A DNA stretch of 64,000 bases from Kibdelosporangium aridum (GTDB lineage: Bacteria; Actinomycetota; Actinomycetes; Mycobacteriales; Pseudonocardiaceae): contig NZ_FWXV01000004.1 of assembly GCF_900176515.1 (NCBI RefSeq), forward strand, positions 248,001 to 312,000, in the 5' to 3' direction. The translations under genes and the position numbers were made by a program. The notes below the pieces were generated by a model. It did no database searches. It worked only from the letters and a program-made list of their open reading frames with translations, and was not told where the DNA came from. This document shows positions 50,548-60,154 of the stretch, piece after piece. The first letter of the stretch is position 1. Each line of letters starts with the position of its first letter.

Positions 50548-52038
50548 ATGTCCGAACAGCCAAAGGTACGGACCACGGAAGGCGTGGTGCAGGGGCGCTG
50601 GCGGCAGGGGCACGCGGTGTTCCGCGGCATCCCCTACGCCCAGTCCCCGGTCGGAGCGCTCCGCTTCGCCGCGCCCGCGCCTCCGCACCGCTGGGAGGGG
50701 ACGAGGCAGGCGGTCGAGTTCGGCCCCGTGGTGCCGCTGTCCCTGCCTATCACCGTGCCCCCGCAGGGCACCGACTGGCTGACGCTCAACGTCGGCACTC
50801 CGGATCCCGGCGCGGCGGGACTGCCGGTGCTGGTGTGGATCCCCGTGGGCGGCTACCTCTCGGCGGCGTCGAGCGACCCGATGTACGACCCGGCAGCGCT
50901 GGCCGAGGCGGGAGTCGTCGTGGTGACCATCAACTGCCGCGTGGGCGCGGAGGGATTCGCGTTCCTCGACGACGTGCCGCCCAACCGCGGATTCCTCGAC
51001 CAGATCGCGGCGCTGGAGTGGGTGCAGCGCAACATCGCCGCCTTCGGAGGCGACCCCGGCCGGGTCACCGTGGGCGGGGTGTCCGCCGGGGCGGGCTCGG
51101 TCGCCGCCCTGCTGACGATGAAGTCCGCGCGCGGCCTGTTCCGGCGGGCCATCGCCCATTCGGTGCCGGGGCTGCACAGCACCCCCGCGCTGGCACGGCA
51201 GGTCACCGCCGCGTTCGCGGACCGGCTCGGCTCGGCGGCCCCCACCGCCGAGGCCCTGCGCGACATCGACCCATGGCACCTGGCCGCCGAGCTCACCTCC
51301 TTCAACGCCGGCCTCCACACGCACCGGGAGAGCTGGGGACGCCTCACGGAGACCGGCACCGCGCTGTGCCCCGTCGTCGACGGCGAGGTCCTCCCGGAAA
51401 CACCTTGGCCCGCACTGACCGGCGCGCGCACGAGCGGAACCGAACTGCTCGTCGGCCACACCCGGGACGAATTCCGGTACTTCAGCGTCATGAGCGGACG
51501 GTACGGCACCTTCACCGAGGAGGACGCCCACGCAGCCCTGGAACTGCTCGCCCCGCAGCCGGACGGCGCGCGGGCCTACCGTGCCGCGTTCCCGCAGGCA
51601 GGCCCGGAGGAGCTGGTGGAGACGGTGTACTCCGACGCCCTCTTCCGCATGCCGTCACAGAAGCTGGCCGAGGCGAACGCCGCAGCCGGCGGCACCTCGT
51701 ACCTGTTCGAACTGTGCTGGGTTGCCCCGGCCCTCGGCGGCATCTTGGGTGCCTGCCACAGCCTCGACGTGCCCCTGGCGTTCGGCACGCTGGACAGCCC
51801 CGTCGGCACCCAGCTCATCGGCGAGGAGCCCACTCCCGAGGCCGTCGCGCTCTCCCGCGAACTCCAGGAGGCATGGGTCCGCTTCGTCACCACCGGCGAC
51901 GCGGGCTGGTCCGCTCACCGGCCCGGCGGGCACCTCACTCGCGTCCTGGACACCGAGTCGAAGACTCTGCCCTACCCCGAACAGGCATCCCGCCAGATCT
52001 GGGAAGGCCACTCCCCCGCCCCCTTCGATCTCTCGTGA
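50548..52038 (+). CDS. Type B carboxylesterase
   Basis: The 496-residue alpha/beta hydrolase has the family opening VRTTEGVVQGRWRQGHAVFR and GIPYAQSPVGALRFAAP, the oxyanion region VLVWIPVGGYLSAA (usually HGG), the nucleophile in VTVGGVSAGAGSVAALLTMK, and the late His in LGACHSLDVPLAFGTLDSP. The first Gly-Gly loop is changed to GG after PV, but the catalytic Ser and His are present, and an acidic residue can be supplied by DEFRYFSVM. It hydrolyses esters of unknown kind. ATG follows GGGAGGATC with good spacing. Regulation is likely by the divergent TetR. Confidence 0.9.
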   Translation: MSEQPKVRTTEGVVQGRWRQGHAVFRGIPYAQSPVGALRFAAPAPPHRWEGTRQAVEFGPVVPLSLPITVPPQGTDWLTLNVGTPDPGAAGLPVLVWIPVGGYLSAASSDPMYDPAALAEAGVVVVTINCRVGAEGFAFLDDVPPNRGFLDQIAALEWVQRNIAAFGGDPGRVTVGGVSAGAGSVAALLTMKSARGLFRRAIAHSVPGLHSTPALARQVTAAFADRLGSAAPTAEALRDIDPWHLAAELTSFNAGLHTHRESWGRLTETGTALCPVVDGEVLPETPWPALTGARTSGTELLVGHTRDEFRYFSVMSGRYGTFTEEDAHAALELLAPQPDGARAYRAAFPQAGPEELVETVYSDALFRMPSQKLAEANAAAGGTSYLFELCWVAPALGGILGACHSLDVPLAFGTLDSPVGTQLIGEEPTPEAVALSRELQEAWVRFVTTGDAGWSAHRPGGHLTRVLDTESKTLPYPEQASRQIWEGHSPAPFDLS

Positions 52039-52209
52039 TTGTCCGGGTCGGCTCACCGAGGAGACAGTGCGCGCAACGCTCTCGTGATGCGCACACACGT
52101 TCCAGACTGTCGTTGACAACGCCGTTGATGCAGATCTCTGGAGTGTCCGAACCTGCTGTGTCGCAACGCTTTCAGGAATACAGCACGTTCGAATACGTGC
52201 ACTCCACCG

Positions 52210-52238
52210 GCAGTCGCTGCGGTGTGAATCGCGACTGC
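52210..52238. terminator. Stem-loop between convergent genes
   Basis: GCAGTCGC at 52210-52217 and GCGACTGC at 52231-52238 are exact inverted copies around a 13-base loop. It lies between the convergent esterase (stop 52038) and acyl-CoA synthetase (stop 52256) genes. The rest of the 217-base gap holds nothing that I can identify. Confidence 0.5.
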
Positions 52239-52255
52239 GGTTCGCCTGGTGTGGA

Positions 52256-54121
52256 TTAGTGGCGCAGGATGGGGCGGAGGGCGTCCAGCACGGCCGGGTC
52301 CTCGATGGTCGACGGCACCGGTTCATCGCGGCCATCGGCGATTCCGCGCATCGTCTTGCGGAGAATCTTGCCGGACCGGGTCTTCGGCAGTCCGGCGACG
52401 ATCGACACGTCCCGGAACGCCGCCACCGGCCCGATATCGCGGCGAACCGCGGCGACGAGTTCCTCCCGCAGGACCTCCTCCGGCACTTCCACACCGGCCT
52501 TCAACACCACGAAACCCCGTGGCAGCTGGCCTTTCAGTGAGTCGTGCACGCCGATCACCGCGCATTCGGCCACCGCCGGATGCGCTGCGAGGACCGCTTC
52601 CATCGCGCCGGTCGACAACCGGTGCCCGGCCACGTTGATCACGTCGTCGGTGCGGCCCATCACGTAGACATAGCCGTCCTCGTCGATGAAACCGCCGTCG
52701 CCCGTGAGGTAGTAGCCGTCATACGTCGACAGGTACGAGCTCACGTATCGCTCGTCGTCACCCCACAACGTGGGCAATGTGCCTGGCGGCAGGGGGAGTT
52801 TGATGGCGATCGCGCCTTCTTGGCCTGCGGGCAGCTGGTTTCCTTGCTGGTCCAGGATCTGCACGTGGTAGCCGGGCACTGGCACGGTCGGGGAGCCTGG
52901 CTTGATCGGCATCGGTTCGAGTCCACGCAGGTTCGCGCAGATCGGCCAGCCGGTCTCGGTCTGCCACCAGTGGTCGATCACCGGCACGCCCAGCTTCTCC
53001 GTCGCCCAGTGATATGTCTCCGGATCAAGGCGCTCACCAGCGAGGAATAGCGTCTGGAAGTTCGCAAGGTCGTACTTCCCGAGCAGTTCGGCGTCCGGGT
53101 CGACGCGTTTGATCGCGCGGAACGCCGTCGGCGCGGTGAACAGCGCCTTCACGCCGTGTTCGCTGATCACGCGCCAGAACGCGCCCGCGTCCGGGGTGCC
53201 GACCGGTTTTCCTTCGTAGAGCAGGGTTGTTGCTCCGACAAGCAAGGGGGCGTAGACGATGTACGAATGTCCGACGACCCAGCCGACGTCTGAGGCTGTC
53301 CAGAACACGTCGCCGGGGCCGATGTCGTAGATCGCTTTGAGTGACCAGGCGAGCGCGACGGCGTGTCCGCCGTTGTCACGGACAACGCCCTTGGGGCGGC
53401 CTGTTGTACCTGACGTATACAGGATGTACAGCGGGTCCGTGGCGCTTACATTCACGCAGTCATGCGGTTCAGCGGAAGCGACGAGGGTGTCCCAGTCGAT
53501 GTCGCGCGCGCCCATTTCGGCGACTTCTTGCGGGCGTTGCGTGATCACGACGTGATCGGGTTGGTGCTCAGTCATCGACAGTGCTTCGTCGATGATCGGT
53601 TTGTAGGCCACGACCCGGGTCGGCTCGATCCCGCAAGACGCCGCCACGATCACCTTCGGCTTGGCGTCCTGCACCCGGCTGGCCAATTCCTTCGGCGCGA
53701 ACCCGCCGAATACCACGGAGTGCACGGCGCCGAGCCGGGCACACGCCAGCATCGCCACCACGGCTCGTGGCACCATGGGCATATAGACGATCACACGGTC
53801 GCCCTTGCCGACACCCAAGCTCGCGAGGGCGCCTGCGAACAACGCGACCTCATCGCGGAGCTCGCGATAAGTGAACGTGGCTTTGCTGCCCGTGATCGGC
53901 GAGTCGTAGATCAACGCGATCCGGTCGCTGCCGACATGGCGATCGAGCGCGTTGTGGCAGGTGTTCAGCTCGGCGCCGGAAAACCACCGGTAGAAGGGCG
54001 CTTTGCCGGCGTCCAAGGCGCTGACCGGCGGTGTGGCCCAGTCGATCGCCTCGGCGGCTGCCAGCCAGAAGCCGTCCGGGTCGGTCAGGCTGCGGTGATA
54101 TGCGTCCCGGTAGTCACCCAT
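52256..54121 (-). CDS. Propionyl/acetyl-CoA synthetase (PrpE-like)
   Basis: I use ATG 54121 (MGDYRDAYHRSLTDPDGFWL), the normal start of the family; the frame is open to 54217. The 621-residue AMP-forming ligase has the adenylation core YILYTSGTTGRPKGVVRDNG, VIDHWWQTETGWPI, DGYYLTGDGGFIDEDGYVYV and the acylated Lys in KTRSGKILRKTMRGIADG. FWTASDVGWVVGHSYIVYAP and LMRCARLGAVHSVVFGGFAP-like motifs place it among short-chain enzymes. Among close relatives PrpE prefers propionate; acetate is also used. It is divergent from the Ser/Thr kinase gene. Confidence 0.92.
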   Translation of the reverse strand: MGDYRDAYHRSLTDPDGFWLAAAEAIDWATPPVSALDAGKAPFYRWFSGAELNTCHNALDRHVGSDRIALIYDSPITGSKATFTYRELRDEVALFAGALASLGVGKGDRVIVYMPMVPRAVVAMLACARLGAVHSVVFGGFAPKELASRVQDAKPKVIVAASCGIEPTRVVAYKPIIDEALSMTEHQPDHVVITQRPQEVAEMGARDIDWDTLVASAEPHDCVNVSATDPLYILYTSGTTGRPKGVVRDNGGHAVALAWSLKAIYDIGPGDVFWTASDVGWVVGHSYIVYAPLLVGATTLLYEGKPVGTPDAGAFWRVISEHGVKALFTAPTAFRAIKRVDPDAELLGKYDLANFQTLFLAGERLDPETYHWATEKLGVPVIDHWWQTETGWPICANLRGLEPMPIKPGSPTVPVPGYHVQILDQQGNQLPAGQEGAIAIKLPLPPGTLPTLWGDDERYVSSYLSTYDGYYLTGDGGFIDEDGYVYVMGRTDDVINVAGHRLSTGAMEAVLAAHPAVAECAVIGVHDSLKGQLPRGFVVLKAGVEVPEEVLREELVAAVRRDIGPVAAFRDVSIVAGLPKTRSGKILRKTMRGIADGRDEPVPSTIEDPAVLDALRPILRH

Positions 54122-54266
54122 GGAGTCACTCTGCCACCCATGCAACCTCGTTGCCCACGGCGCGTCTGCATGAGCAAGGGGCCACGGTTGCCTAACCGCT
54201 CCAGCGCCGCTGGACATATGGTGGGTTAGTGCTCACATCGGGTGAGTAAGCACGAGGAGGAGAACC

Positions 54267-56399
54267 GTGGACGGGTTCGTACGAATGGCAGCTGACTTGT
54301 TGTCGTTCGCGCATACCGTCTTTGGGCCTGGGTTCTGGCCAGGCGAGTGGGTGTGGGCGACCATGGCGGCCGGGTTTCTGATCGGGATCTTCCCGGTGCT
54401 CGCGTCGTTCAGCGTCGCGTTGATCCGCAAAGGCACCGGGAATGCTTACAACTCGGTCACGATCAGTGTCTTCGCGATCATCGGCATCGTGCTCGCGCTG
54501 GTCTTGCCGTGGTTGATGGCCAACGGGATCTCCATGATCTTCCGCGGGGCTGCAGCGGGCGCCGAGACCTACGGCGTCACCTTCGCCTCGTCGTTCAACA
54601 ACGAAACGCACGCGTTGATCGGTACTCAGGCGGAGTACCTCGGCCGCGGGCCGATCGTCTACGACCTGCTGACCAGGCCGGGCGGCGGCGTCGACTTCGT
54701 GCTGAACCTCGCCAAACTCGTCGTGTTGCCCGCGATCGCCGCGTTCTTCGTGATCCTGCAGGCCCGCGCGGCGTTCCGCCGTGGCCCGACGTGGCCGGGC
54801 AGGCTGATCTGGCTGTCGTTCGTGGCGTTCGCCTTGTTCAGTGTGGCCTTCGAGGCCAACGTCGCGTTCCTGCTGTGGATCGGCATGGTGCCCGCGAGCG
54901 TGCTCGGCCTGATCCCGATCCTGGTGATCGGTGCGCCGAGCTGGACCACGATCAACCGCTCGGTCCAGGAGGAAAAGCCGCAGCCTGCCGTGCAGCAGCA
55001 GCCTTCCCAGAACCAGTTGCCGCCTCAGCAGGCGTCCGCGCATCACCAGCAGCAGCCGCCTCCTCGTCACCCTTCGCAGCAACAACCCGCTACGCCGCCG
55101 CCATATGTGCCTGAGCCGCCGCCTCCGCCATATCGGCCGGATGGCATGCCGCCTGCGTTGCTGTCCGGCCAGGCACCCGGTCAGGAGCTGCTGAGCGGAC
55201 GCCAGCAGCCCGCCAAGCTCGCCGACACGCCCGGCCCCATGCCGTTCCCGCTCGGCGGTGCCGCGCCCCCGACCGCGGCTCAGACGCCGTCCACGCGAGC
55301 GATGAGCGGCTCGAACAGCATGTGGACGCGAAGCGGCGGCCGGTTCAAGAAGATCAAGGCCCTTGGCCACGGCGGCTTCGGCACGGTGTGGCTCGCGATG
55401 GACACCCAGCTCGACCGCACGGTCGCGGTGAAGATCGCGCACGCCCCCGACGCCGAGACCGAGCAGCGCATGCTGCGCGAAGCCCGCGCTCTCGCCGCGG
55501 TCCGGCACCCGAACTGCGTGCGTGTCTACGACATCGTCGAGGACGAAGACGGCCTCGGCATCGTCATGGAATACATCGAGGGCAGGCCGCTCGCCGACGC
55601 CGTGCACGAGAACGGCAAGCTCGACGATCTCGCCGCCGCACGCCTCTGGGTGACGATGGCCGGCGCGTTGTCGGCCGCGCACGCGAAGGGCGTGCTGCAC
55701 CGGGACATCAAGCCGTCCAACATCATGATCGACCCGTCCGGCATGCCACACCTGATCGACTTTGGTATCGCCAGGTCAAAGGGTGATTCCACGCTGACGA
55801 AGACCGGGATGATGGTCGGCACCCCGGACTTCCTCGCGCCCGAGACCGCCGCGGGCTCGCCCGCGTCGCCCGCGTCGGACGCCTGGCAGCTCGCCGCGAC
55901 CGTTTCGTACGCGCTGACCGGTGAGCCGCCGCGTGGCACCCGCGACAACCCGATGGCCGCGCTGATGGCAGCGGCGAAGGCGGAGCGGATCACGCACCTG
56001 CCCACGAACAGCGTTCACCTGCGCCTGATTTCGGCTGCCCTGGGTCCTGACCCCGCTGGCAGGCCCACCCTCGACACGGTGATCCGCCAGACCGGCGGAT
56101 GGCTCAGCAAGGGCGGCCACACCGAGGACGGCCCGGTCACCAAGGTCGTCAAACGCGAGGACATCGCCGCGCTGGACCGCACCAAGGTCACCAAACCCGC
56201 GGAAGGCGACGAGGAGCGCACGAAGTTCACGGACCCTGAGCGGACCTCGTTCACGGACCCGGAACGGACCGAGTCCACGAACCCACCGCGCCCGCCGGTG
56301 GCAGCTCAGCAGACTCCGCCACCACCGCCACCGGACCCGGACCGCACGCGCCCGACGCAGCAGAAGCGACACAACCCAACCCGTCGCTTCGGCACCTGA
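54267..56399 (+). CDS. Membrane Ser/Thr protein kinase with N-terminal TM domain
   Basis: The 710-residue protein has about five TM segments in residues 1-230 (VWATMAAGFLIGIFPVLASF, VFAIIGIVLALVLPWLMANG, LVVLPAIAAFFVILQARAAF, LIWLSFVAFALFSVAFEANV), then a Gln/Pro-rich linker of about 120 residues. The kinase domain spans about 353-620: loop LGHGGFGTVWLA, ATP Lys in VAVKIAHAP, HRDIKPSNIMIDP, DFGIARSKGD and APETAAG. The C-terminal tail has repeats ERTKFTDP, ERTSFTDP, ERTESTNP before a proline run; the Thr residues are likely phosphorylation sites. Most actinobacterial kinases have the reverse order (kinase first, then TM). Active motifs complete. Confidence 0.93.
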   Translation: MDGFVRMAADLLSFAHTVFGPGFWPGEWVWATMAAGFLIGIFPVLASFSVALIRKGTGNAYNSVTISVFAIIGIVLALVLPWLMANGISMIFRGAAAGAETYGVTFASSFNNETHALIGTQAEYLGRGPIVYDLLTRPGGGVDFVLNLAKLVVLPAIAAFFVILQARAAFRRGPTWPGRLIWLSFVAFALFSVAFEANVAFLLWIGMVPASVLGLIPILVIGAPSWTTINRSVQEEKPQPAVQQQPSQNQLPPQQASAHHQQQPPPRHPSQQQPATPPPYVPEPPPPPYRPDGMPPALLSGQAPGQELLSGRQQPAKLADTPGPMPFPLGGAAPPTAAQTPSTRAMSGSNSMWTRSGGRFKKIKALGHGGFGTVWLAMDTQLDRTVAVKIAHAPDAETEQRMLREARALAAVRHPNCVRVYDIVEDEDGLGIVMEYIEGRPLADAVHENGKLDDLAAARLWVTMAGALSAAHAKGVLHRDIKPSNIMIDPSGMPHLIDFGIARSKGDSTLTKTGMMVGTPDFLAPETAAGSPASPASDAWQLAATVSYALTGEPPRGTRDNPMAALMAAAKAERITHLPTNSVHLRLISAALGPDPAGRPTLDTVIRQTGGWLSKGGHTEDGPVTKVVKREDIAALDRTKVTKPAEGDEERTKFTDPERTSFTDPERTESTNPPRPPVAAQQTPPPPPPDPDRTRPTQQKRHNPTRRFGT

Positions 56400-56593
56400 C
56401 AGCAGCGCCGCCACACCGACCCCGCCCGTGTTTGTCGGTGCTGGAACCGAACGACCGCCGTGTTCGTTGCCGAGTTCGGAAGGCGCGCGGGCGGCGGCGT
56501 CTACCGCTCAGGCGCCTGCGTGACACGCTCCCCATTGGGGCATGAGTCAGCGGGGGCATGAGTCAGCGCCTCAACGCCAGGAGGGCAGCCGCC
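56400..56593. other. Convergent intergenic region
   Basis: Between the kinase stop and the mannosyltransferase stop lie short direct repeats: GGGGCATGAGTCAGCG near 56536 and again near 56553, and AGCGCCAGGAGGGCAGCC-like units near 56573 and 56595. The second pair overlaps the end of the mannosyltransferase gene. No gene is supported. Confidence 0.4.
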
Positions 56594-58153
56594 TCAGCGC
56601 CAGGAGGGCAGCCAGAGTTCGGCTTGCCAGCGGGCGTTCGTGATCGACTCGCCGTTCAGGATCGGCCACAACCAGACGAAGTTGGCGACCACCAGGCCGA
56701 CGTAGATCGCCACGACGAGCAGACCGGTGCCTCTTCGTTCGTAGCCGTCCCCGGCTTTGCCGAGGATCTGGCCGAGCGCGAGCACCAGGCCGAGGATCAG
56801 GAACGCCGAGACCGGCGTCATGTAGAAGAAGTACATCTGCCGGTCGAGGTTGATGAACCACGGCAGCAGGCCCGCCAGGTAGGCCACGACGACAGCGGCG
56901 TAGCGCCAGTCCATCCGGCCGAACATGCGCCAGAGGCCCCACGCCAGCACCGGGATCGCCAGCCACCACATCGCCGGCGTGCCGATCAGCATCGTGGCGC
57001 TGACGCACTGCGACTCACCGCATCCGGTCGTGGTGTTGTCCCAGTGGAAGAGCATCGGCCGCAGCCCCATCGGCCACGTCCACGGCTTCGATTCCCACGG
57101 GTGCGGGTCGTTGGGCTTGGTGTCGAGCGTCTCGTGAAAGCCAAGGACGTTGCCGGAGTACTCGACCAGCGACCGCAGCGCCGGGCCGAACGGTCCCCAC
57201 CACGAGCTCACCAGGTGACGGTCGACCGCCGTCTCGCTGGCGAACCAGGCCCACCAGCTGGCCACGTACACGAGGATCGGGACCACCAGCAGCGACCACA
57301 GACCGGGCAGCAGGTCACGGCGGAAGGCACCGACCCACGGGTTCGCCACGCCCGCGGCGCGGCGCGCGGTCGCGTCCCAGATCACGGTCATCAGGCCGAA
57401 TGCCGCGATCCAGTACAAGCCGTTCCACTTCGAGGCGCACGCCAGTCCGAGGCTGACGCCGGCGGCGAACCGCCACCAGCGGAAGCCGAGCCGCGGTCCG
57501 TAGATCGAGTCGTTGACCCAGCCTTCGCGGATGGATATGGCCAGGCGTTCCCGCATCTGATCGCGATCGAGCAGGACACAGCCGAACGCGGCGAGGATGA
57601 AGAACGAGATGAAGATGTCGAGCATCCCCATCCGGCTCATCAGGTGCAGCACGCCATCGCAGATCAGCAGGACTCCGGCGACCGCGCCGAGCAGGGTCGA
57701 CCGGGTCAGCCTGCGGGCGATGCGCACGATCATCAGCACCATCAACGTGCCGAGGATGGCCGCGGAGAAGCGCCATCCCCAGCCGTCGTAACCGAAGAGC
57801 CACTCGCCGATCGCGATCAGCTGCTTGGTCAGAGGCGGGTGGACCGTGAGCTCGTAGCCGGGGTTGTCCTCGTACCAGCCGTTGCGCAGCATTTGCCACG
57901 CTTGCGGCGTGTAGTGCTTCTCGTCGAAGACCGGGGTGCCGTTGTTGGTGGGGTAGCCGAGGTTCTGCAGCCGGACGATCCCGCCGATCACGGCCAGTAC
58001 ACCCGCGACTATCCAGCCGCGCAGCCGATCGGTCGGCATCGGCCTGCCGAGCAGGCTCTCGGCCGGATCGGAACCGGGCGCTGTCGTCCGGTTGGCCTCC
58101 TCCTCCGCGTTGTCGTCCGACTTACGGTCGGACCCGGTCACGAGGGCAGTCAC
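56594..58153 (-). CDS. Protein O-mannosyltransferase (PMT family)
   Basis: The GTG at 58153 is 24 bases from the divergent rsmI start; upstream of it the frame is only a shadow. The 519-residue protein has about ten TM segments and the first loop DEKHYTPQAWQMLRNGWYED then GYELTVHPPLTKQLIAIGEW, with the catalytic acidic and HPP motif of GT39 enzymes. LHLMSRMGMLDIFISFFILA, SKWNGLYWIAAFG and the late MYFFYMTPVSAFLILGLVLA are further family marks. Using polyprenyl-phosphomannose, it adds mannose to Ser/Thr of secreted proteins. Length matches mycobacterial Pmt. Confidence 0.94.
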   Translation of the reverse strand: MTALVTGSDRKSDDNAEEEANRTTAPGSDPAESLLGRPMPTDRLRGWIVAGVLAVIGGIVRLQNLGYPTNNGTPVFDEKHYTPQAWQMLRNGWYEDNPGYELTVHPPLTKQLIAIGEWLFGYDGWGWRFSAAILGTLMVLMIVRIARRLTRSTLLGAVAGVLLICDGVLHLMSRMGMLDIFISFFILAAFGCVLLDRDQMRERLAISIREGWVNDSIYGPRLGFRWWRFAAGVSLGLACASKWNGLYWIAAFGLMTVIWDATARRAAGVANPWVGAFRRDLLPGLWSLLVVPILVYVASWWAWFASETAVDRHLVSSWWGPFGPALRSLVEYSGNVLGFHETLDTKPNDPHPWESKPWTWPMGLRPMLFHWDNTTTGCGESQCVSATMLIGTPAMWWLAIPVLAWGLWRMFGRMDWRYAAVVVAYLAGLLPWFINLDRQMYFFYMTPVSAFLILGLVLALGQILGKAGDGYERRGTGLLVVAIYVGLVVANFVWLWPILNGESITNARWQAELWLPSWR

Positions 58154-58177
58154 GGGCCCGATCGTAGGGTGAGCGAT

Positions 58178-59011
58178 GTGAACCCCGTATCCGGTTCCGG
58201 CCGACTGGTGCTCGCGGCCACTCCGCTGGGCGACTCCCGCGACGCATCGTCCCGGCTCATCGACGCCCTGGCCAGAGCAGACGTCATCGCCGCCGAGGAC
58301 ACCCGGCGGCTGCGCGCGCTCGCAACCGCCCTCGGCGTGTCGCCGTCCGGCCGGGTCGTCAGCTTCTACGACGCGGTCGAAACCGGCCGGATCCCCGGCC
58401 TGGTCGAGGCCATGCGGGACGGCCAGACGGTGCTGCTGGTCACGGACGCGGGCATGCCCAGCGTCTCGGACCCCGGCTACCGCCTGGTGACCGCGTGCAT
58501 CGCCGAAGACCTGCCGGTCACCTGCCTGCCCGGCCCATCGGCCGTGACGACCGCACTCGCCGTGTCCGGCTTGCCGTGTGACCGGTTCACGTTCGAAGGC
58601 TTCGCACCCCGCAAAACGGGCGAACGCGGCCGCTGGCTCACCGAACTGGCCGACGAACGCCGTACAGCGGTCTTCTTCGAGTCGCCACACCGTCTCGCCG
58701 AGACCCTGGCCCAGGCCGCTTCGGTGCTCGGCGCGGACCGACCGGCAGCCGTGTGCCGTGAGCTCACCAAGACCTACGAGGAGGTCCGTCGCGGCGGCCT
58801 TGGCGAACTCGCCGAGTGGGCAGCCGAAGGCGTCCGTGGCGAGATCACCGTCGTCGTCGGCCCGGCAGCCCCGGTCGCCACGGACATCCCGTCGTTGGTC
58901 GCCCAGGTACGCGCCCGGGTCGAGGAAGGCGAGCGCCTGAAGACCGTGGTGGCCGAGGTCGCCGCGGCAGCGGGCGTCAGCAAGAAGGCGCTGTACGACG
59001 CGAGCCTTTGA
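58178..59011 (+). CDS. rsmI: 16S rRNA (cytidine1402-2'-O)-methyltransferase RsmI
   Basis: The GTG at 58178 begins VNPVSGSGRLVLAATPLGDS; the open frame upstream of it is antisense to the mannosyltransferase gene. The 277-residue enzyme has the tetrapyrrole-methylase fold marks: AATPLGD, VIAAEDTRRLRAL, VSFYDA, LVTDAGMPSVSDPGYRLVTA, LPGPSAVTTALAVSGLP, FEGFAPRK, FFESPHRL and RELTKTYEEVRRG. It methylates the ribose of C1402 in the decoding centre. Length and motifs are complete. The pairing with the PMT gene is conserved in actinobacteria. Confidence 0.96.
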   Translation: MNPVSGSGRLVLAATPLGDSRDASSRLIDALARADVIAAEDTRRLRALATALGVSPSGRVVSFYDAVETGRIPGLVEAMRDGQTVLLVTDAGMPSVSDPGYRLVTACIAEDLPVTCLPGPSAVTTALAVSGLPCDRFTFEGFAPRKTGERGRWLTELADERRTAVFFESPHRLAETLAQAASVLGADRPAAVCRELTKTYEEVRRGGLGELAEWAAEGVRGEITVVVGPAAPVATDIPSLVAQVRARVEEGERLKTVVAEVAAAAGVSKKALYDASL

Positions 59012-59122
59012 CCTGGCAAGTGCGGCTCGTCGAGAGTCGCGCTGGGCCCGGGCGTCGGTTCGTGGCACTCGACGGCGTCTTTTGACACTGCGCCCGTGCC
59101 AAGCTGCGCCTAGCTTGGCGGC

Positions 59123-60106
59123 ATGGTCCACGTGCTGACGACCGAGGAAGTCGCACCCGTCACCGGCGCCCTGACGCACAGGTTCGGCATCCACGCCACC
59201 GACTTGGGCATCCTCTGGGACAACGGGCAGGGGCGTCTGCTCGTCGCCTTCGGGGACACCTACGGCGTCGGCTGGGGCGGGCACGGTGCCGGACCGCCGG
59301 AAGGCTCCGACTGGCGCTGCAACGTCCTCGCGTTCGCCAGCAACCGGGACCTGGAGACCGGGCTGCGGCTTGATTCAGTTGTGCCACGGGCGGACGGCAC
59401 GGCAGCGCAGATCCTGGAGCGGGACCGGCAGGTGGACGAGCACACCGTGATTCCGAACTCCGGTATCGCCGTCGGTGGCTACAACTACTTGCACTACATG
59501 TCCGTCCGGAAGTGGAACGCGGACGGATGGGACACGAACTACGCGGGTATTGCCGTGTCCGCCGACGGGGGCGATACCTGGACCAAGCCGCCAGGCGCGC
59601 GCTGGCCTAACTCACCCAAAGGCGATCACCCCTTCCAGATCTGTGCCTTTGCCGCTGATCGGGATCATGTGTACCTCATGGGTACGACAAACGGCCGATT
59701 CGGCCCTGCCTACCTGGGGAAATGCGGGCGGTACGAGGTGCTCAGCCCGGCCTCGTACAGCTACTGGGCGGACGGCGCCTGGGTCAAGGATCCCTTCCAG
59801 GCGACCCCAGTCATGAGCGGACCGGTCGGCGAGATGTCCGTGCAGCACAACACCCATTACGACCAGTGGATCGCGCTGCACCTCGACGAGGACCGGGCCG
59901 CGATCGTGCTGCGCTGGGCACCTGAGCTGACCGGGCCATGGGCAGAGGGGCAGGTTGTGGCCGACGCGAAGGACTATCCCGCGCCTTACGGCGGCTACCT
60001 GCACCCGTGGGCCAGCGACGGCGAGGACATCTACTTCACGTTGTCGCAGTGGGGCCCGTACAACGTGAAGCTGATGCGGACACGTCTTAAATCGGATGCG
60101 TCCTAG
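59123..60106 (+). CDS. DUF4185 beta-propeller-like protein
   Basis: The 327-residue product has repeated beta-blade motifs: LGILWDNGQGRLLVAFGDTY, HTVIPNSGIAVGGYNYLHYM, YAGIAVSADGGDTWTKPPGA, YLMGTTNGRFGPAYLGKCGR and HPWASDGEDIYFTLSQWGPY. The SxDGGDTW Asp-box is typical of sialidase-like propellers, and the overall pattern agrees with DUF4185. No signal peptide is evident in this start. It may bind or cleave sugars; the catalytic residues are not evident. Alone between rsmI and the GTPase gene. Confidence 0.8.
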   Translation: MVHVLTTEEVAPVTGALTHRFGIHATDLGILWDNGQGRLLVAFGDTYGVGWGGHGAGPPEGSDWRCNVLAFASNRDLETGLRLDSVVPRADGTAAQILERDRQVDEHTVIPNSGIAVGGYNYLHYMSVRKWNADGWDTNYAGIAVSADGGDTWTKPPGARWPNSPKGDHPFQICAFAADRDHVYLMGTTNGRFGPAYLGKCGRYEVLSPASYSYWADGAWVKDPFQATPVMSGPVGEMSVQHNTHYDQWIALHLDEDRAAIVLRWAPELTGPWAEGQVVADAKDYPAPYGGYLHPWASDGEDIYFTLSQWGPYNVKLMRTRLKSDAS

Positions 60107-60154
60107 GCCGTCGCCCTCTATGGTGGCGCTGACTTCGAGAGAAGGGGAGGTGAC

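Noticed and set aside
50452-51531. N-terminal extension of the TetR gene over more than 350 codons
   Set aside because: It is antisense to the carboxylesterase and has shadow-like composition; the TetR N-terminus fits ATG 50451.
56558-58177. Plus-strand frame continuous with rsmI and of great length
   Set aside because: It is antisense to the mannosyltransferase gene, whose TM segments and motifs are unmistakable; the rsmI product starts at 58178.
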